Assembly (NCBI GenBank): GCA_050698355.1
Contig: JBOHBN010000326.1
Location: forward strand, 1 to 31,424
DNA: 31,424 nucleotides
DNA from: JBOHBN01 sp050698355
GTDB lineage: Bacteria; Actinomycetota; Actinomycetes; Streptosporangiales; WHST01
Direction: 5' to 3'
Shown one piece after another: positions 24,816 to 31,340 of the stretch; the first letter of the stretch is position 1, and each line of letters begins with the position of its first letter. The position numbers and the translations under genes are program-made. Under the pieces are notes generated by a model that did not search any database, was not told the origin of the DNA, and was given only the letters and a program-made list of their open reading frames with translations.

Positions 24816-24821
24816 CACGCG
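24802..24821. promoter_or_regulatory. Candidate DeoR operator in the binding-protein/deoR divergent promoter
   Basis: CGAGCACGCGTCAACACGCG matches 16/20 the minus-strand sequence at 15534-15553. On the other strand it reads CGCGTG-TTGA-CGCGTG, a perfect direct repeat with a 10-bp step (one helical turn), an arrangement compatible with DeoR-family tetramers. It lies between the regulator gene and the transporter genes. Confidence 0.45.
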
Positions 24822-24835
24822 ATGTCAGCAGACCT

Positions 24836-24851
24836 GCTCGCTCCAGCGAGC
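24836..24851. promoter_or_regulatory. Perfect inverted repeat GCTCGCT-CC-AGCGAGC
   Basis: The 7-bp arms with a 2-bp centre lie about 40 bp before the DeoR start. A further half copy AGCGAGC is at 24800-24806, next to the candidate operator. The same two heptamers flank the SnoaL-like promoter at 6683-6708. It could be an operator for the same or another regulator, or chance in a GC-rich sequence. Confidence 0.3.
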
Positions 24852-24889
24852 TGTTAACCTCCGAGCACGTCCTGAGGAGGGGGCACCTG

Positions 24890-25669
24890 ATGGGCCGTTA
24901 CGAGCGCTGGAACAGGCTCATGGAGATGCTGGCCAGTACCGGGAAGCTCGACGTCGAAGACACCGCGGACACCCTCGGCGTTTCCGCGGCGACCGTCCGG
25001 CGTGACTTCGAACAGCTTGCGGCGCAGCAGATGGTGACGCGCACGCGCGGCGGCGCCGTCGCGAACGCCGTTGCCTACGACCTGCCGCTCCGGTACAAGA
25101 CCGCCCGGCACGCACCGGAGAAGCAACGCATCGGCGCGGCCGCGGCCGACTTGGTGCGGCGCGCGCACATCGTCGGACTCAATGGGGGAACGACCACGAC
25201 GGAGGCCGCGCGCGCCATCGGCGCCGCGACCGACAGCCAGGACGGCGCCGGGCCCGTCACCATCGTCACAAACGCGCTCAACATCGCGAACGAGCTGACC
25301 GTACGCCCGCACGTGAAGATAGTCGTGACGGGCGGGGTCGCGCGGCCCCAGTCGTACGAGCTCATCGGGCCTCTGGCGCACAGCATCCTGGACGAGGTCG
25401 CCCTCGATGTCGTCCTGCTCGGGGTGGACGCGCTCGACCCGACGACGGGGGCGAGCGCCCACGACGAGGGCGAGGCGAGCATCAACAGGTTGATGGTCAC
25501 CCGCGCCAACCAGGTAGTCGTCTTGACCGACAGCTCGAAGCTCGGGTCTCGCGCCTTCGCCAAGATCTGCCCCACGAGCGGCATCGATGTGGTCATCACC
25601 GACAGCTCGGCCGACCGCCGCGCGGTGGGCGCGCTCACCGAGGCCGGCGTCGACGTCCAGCTCGTCTGA
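24890..25669 (+). CDS. DeoR/GlpR-family transcriptional regulator
   Basis: 259 residues, the usual family length. The N-terminal winged helix-turn-helix has KLDVEDTADTLGVSAATVRR and DFEQLAAQQMVTRTRGGAV (about 19-57), the DeoR signature. The sensor domain has NGGTTTTEAARAI, TNALNIANEL, VVTGGVARPQSYELIGPLA and the C-terminal VLTDSSKLGSRAFAKI, the typical sugar-phosphate pocket. Family members repress sugar genes and release DNA on binding a phosphorylated sugar. ATG 24890 has GAGGAGG upstream. Its position, divergent from the transporter and within the amino-sugar locus, makes it the likely local repressor; a phosphosugar such as tagatose-6-phosphate or GalN-6-phosphate as inducer is a guess. 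Confidence 0.92.
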   Translation: MGRYERWNRLMEMLASTGKLDVEDTADTLGVSAATVRRDFEQLAAQQMVTRTRGGAVANAVAYDLPLRYKTARHAPEKQRIGAAAADLVRRAHIVGLNGGTTTTEAARAIGAATDSQDGAGPVTIVTNALNIANELTVRPHVKIVVTGGVARPQSYELIGPLAHSILDEVALDVVLLGVDALDPTTGASAHDEGEASINRLMVTRANQVVVLTDSSKLGSRAFAKICPTSGIDVVITDSSADRRAVGALTEAGVDVQLV

Positions 25670-25691
25670 CCGATCGCGGACAACTGCGGTG

Positions 25692-25709
25692 TCGCTGCGA
25701 GATCAGCGA
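25692..25709 (+). terminator. Small hairpin after the DeoR gene
   Basis: TCGCTG-CGAGAT-CAGCGA gives a 6-bp stem in the 61-bp gap between the DeoR gene and the second M15 gene. No T-run. It may be a weak terminator or leader structure. Confidence 0.2.
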
Positions 25710-25730
25710 GGCTGGTGTGACTACGGTAAA

Positions 25731-26837
25731 GTGGTGTTGCGCAACCGCCGTCCTGCCCTGACAGCGGTTGCGCTGGTCACGGCCCTCACGCTTACCGGAC
25801 TCGCCGTACCTTTCCGGCCGGCCGCCGGCGCGAGCGGCCTCACCGCCCTACAGCACCAGGCCGCGCGTCTGCGCAGCCAGGCGGACAAGGCGACAACCGC
25901 GCTGAAGAAGGGCACGGCGCGCTACAAGGCGGCGAAGCGTACGCTGCACGCCACGCAGCGGGAGCTCATCTCGACCGCGCAGCGCGAGGAGCACGCCAAG
26001 GACAAGGTCGCCGCCGCTCACGCCAAGCTCGTCGGGTACGCCGTCAACGCGTTCCGGAGCCCGGTGGGCAACGATCTGAGCGCCCTGCTCGACGGCGCGC
26101 TGGCCAGCAGAGCGGTCGCGCGATCGACGATCGACCTGACCTATCTCTCGACCCGCCAGGCACGCGCCGTGGCGGGGTACGAGCGGCAACGCGCCCGCCG
26201 CGCCGCGCTGCACGAACATGCCACGGCGCTGGAGCACCGCGCGCAGCGGCAGGAGAAGCAGGTCGCCAAGCGGCTGCACGACCTGAAGGCCCGCGCGAAG
26301 AAGGTCACGAAGAGGCTGCTCGGCAGGCTGGACCGGCTGACCGTACGGCTGGCGAAGGCGGGCAGGTACGACGCGGCGTTCCAGGTGGCCAGCGAGCGGA
26401 TGGAGCGCAGCGGCGAGGACGCCGCAGCCTGCGACAAGCCCGTGGTGGCCAACTTCCCCAACGGGCTGATCCCCGGACGGTTGCTGTGCCCGCTGCCGGA
26501 ACGCGGCGAGTTCCTCCGCCCGGACGCGGCCCGCGCGTTCTGGCTGCTCGATACCGCGTACCGGGCGCGGTTCGGCCACCACATCTGCATCACCGACTCG
26601 TACCGGCCGCTCGGCGAGCAGTACGCGGTGTACCGGCAGACCCCCGCGCTCGCCGCCGTGCCCGGCACGAGCAAGCACGGGCTGGGCATTGCGCTGGACC
26701 TCGGCTGCGGCATCGAGTCGTACGGGTCGACCGCGTTCAACTGGATGAAGCAGCACGCGCCCAGGTACGGCTGGGTACACCCGGCGTGGGCCGAGCACGA
26801 CCCGTTCGAGCCGTGGCACTGGGAGTACACCGGCTGA
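25731..26837 (+). CDS. Secreted M15-family D-Ala-D-Ala carboxypeptidase with coiled coil (second copy)
   Basis: 368 residues from GTG 25731 (GTG 25734 or TTG 25737 also possible; none has a clear ribosome site, so translation may be leaderless). The signal peptide is RNRRPALTAVALVTALTLTG, ending near PAAGA. Residues about 37-215 are an Ala/Lys/Arg-rich coiled coil. The M15 domain has HHICITDSYRPLGEQ, zinc ligands H316 and D323 in SKHGLGIALDLGCG, and EPWHWEY with E360 and H363. It should cut peptidoglycan peptides outside the membrane. It is a paralogue of the protein at 11054-12241, with the same layout and near-identical C-terminal motifs; 23 nt around ICITDSYR are identical in DNA. It is convergent with barbiturase. 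Confidence 0.87.
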   Translation: MVLRNRRPALTAVALVTALTLTGLAVPFRPAAGASGLTALQHQAARLRSQADKATTALKKGTARYKAAKRTLHATQRELISTAQREEHAKDKVAAAHAKLVGYAVNAFRSPVGNDLSALLDGALASRAVARSTIDLTYLSTRQARAVAGYERQRARRAALHEHATALEHRAQRQEKQVAKRLHDLKARAKKVTKRLLGRLDRLTVRLAKAGRYDAAFQVASERMERSGEDAAACDKPVVANFPNGLIPGRLLCPLPERGEFLRPDAARAFWLLDTAYRARFGHHICITDSYRPLGEQYAVYRQTPALAAVPGTSKHGLGIALDLGCGIESYGSTAFNWMKQHAPRYGWVHPAWAEHDPFEPWHWEYTG

Positions 26838-26853
26838 GGTCCCCACCCCACCG

Positions 26854-26905
26854 GTGATCATGAAAGTTCGTCGTAGCCATGACTACGAACATGTTTCATG
26901 ATCAC
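26854..26905. terminator. Long imperfect hairpin between convergent genes (bidirectional terminator / REP-like)
   Basis: GTGATCATGAAA (26854-26865) is perfectly inverted at 26894-26905. An inner stem CGTAG/CTACG (26872-26876 with 26883-26887) closes a 6-nt loop. The right arm contains the TGA stop (26902-26904) of the leftward barbiturase gene. It follows the M15 stop by 16 bp, so it can end transcription both ways. Like the element at 6124-6209 it includes a GATCA core and sits at a tail-to-tail junction. Confidence 0.6.
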
Positions 26906-28044
26906 GTGAGATTTGGGAGGTAGCCGGTCGGCGGCTCCGGGCCGAGGTCGACGATGGCGGCCACCGGGCCGCCGCCGTCGGGGCCCTGGTGCGCTGCCGA
27001 CACCGACACGAACACCGCCGGGTCGCCGGTGACCGAGGCCGCCACCCCACCGACACACGCCTTGATCTGCCGGTGCCAGTGCACGTCGGAGTCGTCCAGC
27101 ATCGCGTTGCGGCGGCCGCGTACGGACCCGTCCTGGCTGGCCTCGCACTTCAAGAACACGTTGACCAAGCGGCCGGCGAGGTCATCCGGGTGCGGTCGGT
27201 CGGGTAGGTCGAGGCCGGCGTCCCTGATCGCCGCCCACACGCCATGGGTGTCCAGCGCGTCGCGCATGACCGCGTGTCCGATCCGGTAGCGCCCGCCGAC
27301 GCCGCGGGCGTTCCCGACGACCACGACCTGGGCTCGGTCCAGCTCGACCCCGGACGAGCAGGACGCCACGGCTGAATACCGCGACCGGTCCGCGAGCACG
27401 TCCTCGTCCGCGGGCATCTCGGTCTCCCCGAGCGCGACGGCGACACCCAGCGCGGTGCACCCGTTGGACAGGTCCATCGACTCCAGCGTCTGCTCGGTCC
27501 ATACGGTCTCGCCACGGCTCTTGGCGTCCCTGATCATGTCGATGGTGAGCAGCGGTGTCTTCGTCTGCACGTAGTGCACGTCACCGGCCGACTCGATGCC
27601 CGCGCGGTCCTTCGCGTCCCGTACGGCCGCGGCGACCTTCTCGATCATGCCGCGCCGCCCGATCTCCTCGGGCAGCAGCCGCTCACTCATCGCGAACCCC
27701 ACGGTGAGCCGCGGCTCGTCGGTACGCTCCGCGGCAGAAGTGGGAAGGGTCGCGAAGATGGTCGCGTGCGGGCTGATGACACCGTCGGTGCCGCCGGACC
27801 AGACGATCGGAATCTCCGCTACCTCCGCGGACGGCCTGGTGCCCTTCGCCTCCAGTACCTCGCGGAACGCCCGGTCGGCGATGATCCGGGTGTAGTCGTT
27901 CACGCCGCCGTTGCCCTCGGTCTTGCCCACCACCGCTACGACACGATCCGCCTCCAGCACGCCCCGGTCGATGAGCTCGGCGAGCCCTGACGCATCGCTG
28001 ACGGACTTCAAGACCACCTTGCGTACCTCGATCGGCTCGGGCAT
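26902..28044 (-). CDS. Barbiturase (cyanuric acid hydrolase / barbiturase family)
   Basis: 380 residues, close to the family's 360-375. Three pseudo-repeats each give a Ser-Lys pair: K41 (VVGKTEGNGGVNDYTR) with S83 (WSGGTDGV); K162 (YVQTKTPLL) with S231 (ASCSSGVEL); K299 (FLKCEA) with S349 (VSVSAAHQGP). These are the residues expected in AtzD and barbiturase. The overall sequence, as I recall it, is closest to Rhodococcus barbiturase, so ring opening of barbiturate to ureidomalonate in oxidative uracil/thymine breakdown is preferred over cyanuric acid hydrolysis. ATG 28044 has AAGGAG 6 nt upstream. It lies downstream of a small membrane protein gene and near a TetR regulator. No uracil oxidase or ureidomalonase is visible. 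Confidence 0.88.
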   Translation of the reverse strand: MPEPIEVRKVVLKSVSDASGLAELIDRGVLEADRVVAVVGKTEGNGGVNDYTRIIADRAFREVLEAKGTRPSAEVAEIPIVWSGGTDGVISPHATIFATLPTSAAERTDEPRLTVGFAMSERLLPEEIGRRGMIEKVAAAVRDAKDRAGIESAGDVHYVQTKTPLLTIDMIRDAKSRGETVWTEQTLESMDLSNGCTALGVAVALGETEMPADEDVLADRSRYSAVASCSSGVELDRAQVVVVGNARGVGGRYRIGHAVMRDALDTHGVWAAIRDAGLDLPDRPHPDDLAGRLVNVFLKCEASQDGSVRGRRNAMLDDSDVHWHRQIKACVGGVAASVTGDPAVFVSVSAAHQGPDGGGPVAAIVDLGPEPPTGYLPNLT

Positions 28045-28135
28045 CGACGGCTCCTTCCGCTCGGACGGTTACCCGCTCACTGCGGGACAACCATGCCCGG
28101 TCGGCGACGATCCGCCAAGCCCGAGGGTGTCTCGG

Positions 28136-28303
28136 TCAGATGAGGTTCGCGGCCAGGACGGTTGCCGCCGCACCTACGAGGAGCCCGAGAACGGCGCCGA
28201 GGCTGATCACATCGCCGAAGAAGCGCCAGGAACGTGATACCAGGATCAGCAGCAACGAGACGACGAGCACGGTTACGACGATGGTGTGAGGGTCTGCAGC
28301 CAT
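28136..28303 (-). CDS. Small membrane protein, 55 residues, two membrane segments
   Basis: A short leftward frame from ATG 28303 to TGA 28136, with GGGAGG 5 nt upstream. The protein reads MAADPHTIVVTVLVVSLLLI, then LVSRSWRFFGDV, then ISLGAVLGLLVGAAATVLAA and NLI. Two hydrophobic helices flank a short basic turn, so a membrane hairpin is likely. I recognise no family. It is 91 bp upstream of barbiturase in the same direction and divergent from the TetR gene, so it may belong to the same regulated unit. A clear ribosome site and clean hydrophobic pattern support that it is real. Confidence 0.6.
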   Translation of the reverse strand: MAADPHTIVVTVLVVSLLLILVSRSWRFFGDVISLGAVLGLLVGAAATVLAANLI

Positions 28304-28358
28304 CTCGACCTCCCGAGTGAGCCGGGCACCGTTGGGACGCGCACTACTGACAGATTTA

Positions 28359-28372
28359 AGTTGAGTTCAACT
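28359..28372. promoter_or_regulatory. Candidate TetR operator AGTTGAGTTCAACT
   Basis: A 14-bp palindrome (AGTTGA-GT-TCAACT) in an AT-richer patch midway between the divergent small-membrane-protein and TetR genes, about 40 bp before the TetR start. This is the normal place for an autoregulatory TetR site. On the minus strand it includes TTGAAC, which could be the -35 of the leftward unit. Confidence 0.45.
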
Positions 28373-28396
28373 CGAAGTCAAGACCAAGACGACGTC

Positions 28397-28402
28397 TAGT
28401 AT
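28397..28402 (+). promoter_or_regulatory. Candidate -10 of the TetR gene (near-leaderless)
   Basis: TAGTAT lies 10 nt before the ATG at 28412, so transcription would start within a few nt of the start codon. No ribosome site precedes the gene, which fits a leaderless message. No good -35 is seen. Confidence 0.3.
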
Positions 28403-28411
28403 GGTTCAGTC

Positions 28412-29095
28412 ATGGCGGAGACACGGAAGGTCAGCAACCCGCGGGCAAGGGCCGCCAGGACCAAACGCACCCGCACCCGCCGCGCATTGCTGGCCGCCGC
28501 CGAGGAGGTCTTCACGTCCAAGGGCTGGGTGGCCACCCGCATCGAGGACGTCGCAGACCACGCCGGCGTCAGCGTACCCACCGCGTACCAGCACTTCCGC
28601 TCCAAGCACGCGCTGGTCGCGTACGTCTACGCCCCGCGCGTCGAGCAACAGCATGACCGGGCTCGCCGGCGGATGGGCGCGGGAGGACCCGTACGCGCCG
28701 CGCTCGAAGCGCACGTCCGCGACCTCCTCGCGATGGCGGGTGCGAACCCGCCGCTCACCACCGCGCTCGTTAGCGCCGTCGAGGAGTACACGATACGAGC
28801 GGGGCCCGTGCGGCCCGGCGACGACGCGGATCCGCGAACCATCGTGCCGCTGCCAGAGGTGCTCGTCGAACTAATCGACCGTGGCCAGCAGGCCGGCGAG
28901 TTCCGGCCGTATCCGCCGGCCGCCGAGTTCGGGCCGCTGGTCGTGAACATGGTGCTGCTCCGCCAGATCACCCGACCGGACGAGGCACAGGACGCGACCG
29001 CCGAGATCGTCCTGACCACCGCGTTCGGCGTGCTCAAGCCCGGCGTGCTGACCGCTTCCGGCTTCGCCGGACGCCCCTTCGCGACGCCGCGCTAG
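28412..29095 (+). CDS. TetR-family transcriptional regulator
   Basis: 227 residues. The N-terminal helix-turn-helix is TRRALLAAAEEVFTSKGWVA then TRIEDVADHAGVSVPTAYQHFRSK (about 22-65), the standard TetR pattern. The ligand-binding C-domain is not recognisable to a subgroup. It faces away from the small membrane protein/barbiturase genes and from the palindrome at 28359-28372, so it probably represses them and itself. The parallel with RutR, a TetR protein that controls pyrimidine breakdown in E. coli, is suggestive only. Its TAG stop overlaps the carbamate kinase stop tail to tail in CTAG (29092-29095). Confidence 0.9.
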   Translation: MAETRKVSNPRARAARTKRTRTRRALLAAAEEVFTSKGWVATRIEDVADHAGVSVPTAYQHFRSKHALVAYVYAPRVEQQHDRARRRMGAGGPVRAALEAHVRDLLAMAGANPPLTTALVSAVEEYTIRAGPVRPGDDADPRTIVPLPEVLVELIDRGQQAGEFRPYPPAAEFGPLVVNMVLLRQITRPDEAQDATAEIVLTTAFGVLKPGVLTASGFAGRPFATPR

Positions 29096-30027
29096 TCGGG
29101 CTCGACGACGGTTCCGTCCGCGCCGGTGATGGCGTCGTCGATGCGCGCCAGCGAGGTGATCACCGCGCGGGTGCCACCCGTCTCGACGAACCGGCACGCC
29201 GCCTCCACCTTCGGGCCCATGGAACCGCTGGCGAAGTGGCCGTCGCGGGCGAGCGCGCGCAGCTCCCGTACGGACACCCGGTGGAGCGGGCGGGCATCGG
29301 CCGTCCCGTACCCGATCACGGCGTTCGCCACGTCGGTGGCGATCACCAGCACGTCCGCCGCGATGGTACGAGCGAGCACCGCCGCGCTGAGGTCCTTGTC
29401 GATCACCGCCTCGACGCCGCGCAGGCTGCCGTCCGGCTCGCGGACGACGGGGATGCCGCCGCCGCCGGTGCTGACGACAACGTAGCCGGCGTCCAGCAAC
29501 GCGCGCCCGGCGTCCGCGTCGAGCAGCTCGACCGGCTCGGGGGACGCGACGACGCGACGCCACCCACGCTCGCCGCGGTCCTCCCAGGTCTGCCCGTGCT
29601 CGATCATGGTGCGCGCCTCCGCGGCCGGCAGGTACCGGCCGACCGGCTTGGTCGCCCGGTGCAGCAACGGGTCGGTCCATTCCACCCGCGTACGGGTGAC
29701 GAGCACCGCGACCCGGCGTTGCACGCCCCGCGCCGCCAGCGCGTGCTCCAGGGCGTCCATGACGATGAACCCGATCGTCGCCTGGGTCTCGGCTACGTTC
29801 CAGTCCAGCGGAACGGGCGGCACCACGCTCGCGGCGAGCTCGTTCTTCACCAGGATGTTGCCGACCTGCGGGCCGTTGCCGTGCGTCAGCGCGACGTCGT
29901 GGCCACGCTCGACCAGGACCGCGACGTGCTCCATCGCCTCGGTGACCGCGGCGATCTGGTCACCGGGCGTCGCGGAACCGTCCGGCGCCGTCATGGCATT
30001 CCCGCCCAGGGCGATGAGAACCCGCAC
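29092..30027 (-). CDS. arcC: Carbamate kinase
   Basis: 311 residues, the normal length. Motifs in order: LIALGGNAM near the N-terminus, THGNGPQVGN, VSTGGGGIPVV, VIDKDLSAAVLA, IATDVANAVI and GSMGPKVEAACRFVE, the set seen in ArcC enzymes. It transfers phosphate between carbamoyl phosphate and ADP, normally yielding ATP at the end of arginine, allantoin or related nitrogen breakdown. GTG 30027 is chosen because the GGNA motif must be close to the N-terminus. It follows the CoA-transferase stop by 10 nt, so the two are co-transcribed. No arginine deiminase or carbamoyltransferase is in the window; the source of carbamoyl phosphate is unknown. Confidence 0.92.
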   Translation of the reverse strand: MRVLIALGGNAMTAPDGSATPGDQIAAVTEAMEHVAVLVERGHDVALTHGNGPQVGNILVKNELAASVVPPVPLDWNVAETQATIGFIVMDALEHALAARGVQRRVAVLVTRTRVEWTDPLLHRATKPVGRYLPAAEARTMIEHGQTWEDRGERGWRRVVASPEPVELLDADAGRALLDAGYVVVSTGGGGIPVVREPDGSLRGVEAVIDKDLSAAVLARTIAADVLVIATDVANAVIGYGTADARPLHRVSVRELRALARDGHFASGSMGPKVEAACRFVETGGTRAVITSLARIDDAITGADGTVVEPD

Positions 30028-30037
30028 GGCGCGGAGA

Positions 30038-31249
30038 CTACTCGTGCGCGGCCGTACCGTCCTCGTCCAGCCATGTGCGCACGTACGAACCGTCACCGTC
30101 GAGTGCGGGTGGAGCGACGTGCTGGCGGCGGGTCGTCTCGGTGCCGTCCGCCGCGAAGAACCGCAGCGGTGATCCGGGCAGCGTGACCTGACCGAGCGAG
30201 GGGTGGTCGACGTCCACGAGCAGGCCCTGGCTGCGGGTCTGCTCCCACTCGTACACCTCGTCGAGCGCGCGCACCCGGCCGGCGGGGATACCCGCGGCCG
30301 CGAGCATCGTGAGCAGCTCCTCCGCGCGGTACGCGGCGAACACCTGCTCCACCGCGGCGATGACCTCGGGCCGGTGCTCGACCCGCTCGCTGTTGGTCGT
30401 CATCCCGGGCGCCTTCGGGTCGAGGCCGAACGCCTCGCACAGCCGCAACCACTGCGCCTGGCTGCCGACCGCGATCTGCACCGCTTCGTCACCGCAGCGG
30501 AACAGGCCGTACGGGCAGATGGACGGGTGGTGGTTGCCCTGCGCGTGTCCGACCTTGCCCGCGACCGTCCACCCGGTGCCCTGGAACGCATGCACCCCGA
30601 CGATCGCGGCGAGTAGCGAGGTACGCACGACCTGCCCGCGGCCCGTGCGTTCGCGTTCCAGCAACGCCGCGAGCACGCCGTACGCGCCGTACATGCCGGC
30701 GAGCAGGTCACCGATCGGCACGCCTACCCGCTGCGGGTCGTCCGGCCCGGAGCCGGTGAGCGACATCAGCCCGCCCTCGCCCTGGGCGATCTGGTCGTAG
30801 CCGGCGCGGCCACCCTCGGGGCCGTCGTGGCCGAAACCGGTGATGGACAGCATCACAAGCCTCGGGTTCAGCTCGAGCAACCGGTCGGTGGAGAAGCCGA
30901 GCCGGTCGAGCACCCCGGTACGGAAGTTCTCCAGCAGCACGTCCGCCCGGCGCACGAGGCGCTCCAGGGTCTCCTTGCCGTCCGCGCTCTTCAGGTCGAG
31001 GGCGATGGACTCCTTGTCGCGGTTGCAGGACATGAAGTACGTAGACACCGGCTCGCCGCCGTCGTCCGGCTGGACGAACGGGGGGCCCCAGCCGCGCGTG
31101 TCGTCGCCCACGTCCGGCGTCTCCACCTTGATCACGCGCGCGCCGAGGTCGCCCAGCATCATGCCGGCGTGCGGCCCGGCGAGCGCTCTGGTCAGGTCAA
31201 CGACGACGGTGCCGGCCAGCGGGCCGGCGCCCCGCGCAGATTCAGACAT
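30038..31249 (-). CDS. Class III (CaiB/BaiF) CoA-transferase
   Basis: 403 residues. The N-terminus has VVVDLTRALAGPHAGMMLGD then LGARVIKVETPDVGDDTRGWGPPF, and D152 in GRAGYDQIAQGEGG is the expected catalytic aspartate. SITGFG, VGVPIGDLLAGMYGAYGVLA and the C-terminal domain fit formyl-CoA-transferase-like enzymes. It moves CoA between carboxylic acids, often oxalate, formate, succinate or other dicarboxylates. It is the first gene of a leftward pair with carbamate kinase and is divergent from a probable IclR regulator. Its substrate is unknown; malonate from barbiturate breakdown, or oxalate/oxamate-type acids, are possibilities only. Confidence 0.9.
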   Translation of the reverse strand: MSESARGAGPLAGTVVVDLTRALAGPHAGMMLGDLGARVIKVETPDVGDDTRGWGPPFVQPDDGGEPVSTYFMSCNRDKESIALDLKSADGKETLERLVRRADVLLENFRTGVLDRLGFSTDRLLELNPRLVMLSITGFGHDGPEGGRAGYDQIAQGEGGLMSLTGSGPDDPQRVGVPIGDLLAGMYGAYGVLAALLERERTGRGQVVRTSLLAAIVGVHAFQGTGWTVAGKVGHAQGNHHPSICPYGLFRCGDEAVQIAVGSQAQWLRLCEAFGLDPKAPGMTTNSERVEHRPEVIAAVEQVFAAYRAEELLTMLAAAGIPAGRVRALDEVYEWEQTRSQGLLVDVDHPSLGQVTLPGSPLRFFAADGTETTRRQHVAPPALDGDGSYVRTWLDEDGTAAHE

Positions 31250-31302
31250 GGCCCGAGGGTACCGGTCCCTCTCGTGGGCGCGGGAGTCGCGAAAAGTCAC
31301 TC

Positions 31303-31329
31303 TTGACGCGGAACGTGCGCATCTGCACG
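31303..31329 (+). promoter_or_regulatory. Possible promoter/operator before the IclR-like gene
   Basis: TTGACG (31303-31308) could be a -35. Between it and the start is the inverted repeat CGTGC-N6-GCACG (31314-31329), about 12 bp before GTG 31341. IclR regulators often bind such repeats in a divergent promoter. No good -10 is visible. Confidence 0.25.
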
Positions 31330-31340
31330 CTGAGAGCGAA

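Noticed and set aside
29092..29095. CTAG shared by the TetR and carbamate kinase stops
   Set aside because: A real 4-bp tail-to-tail overlap, but ordinary gene packing with no further signal.
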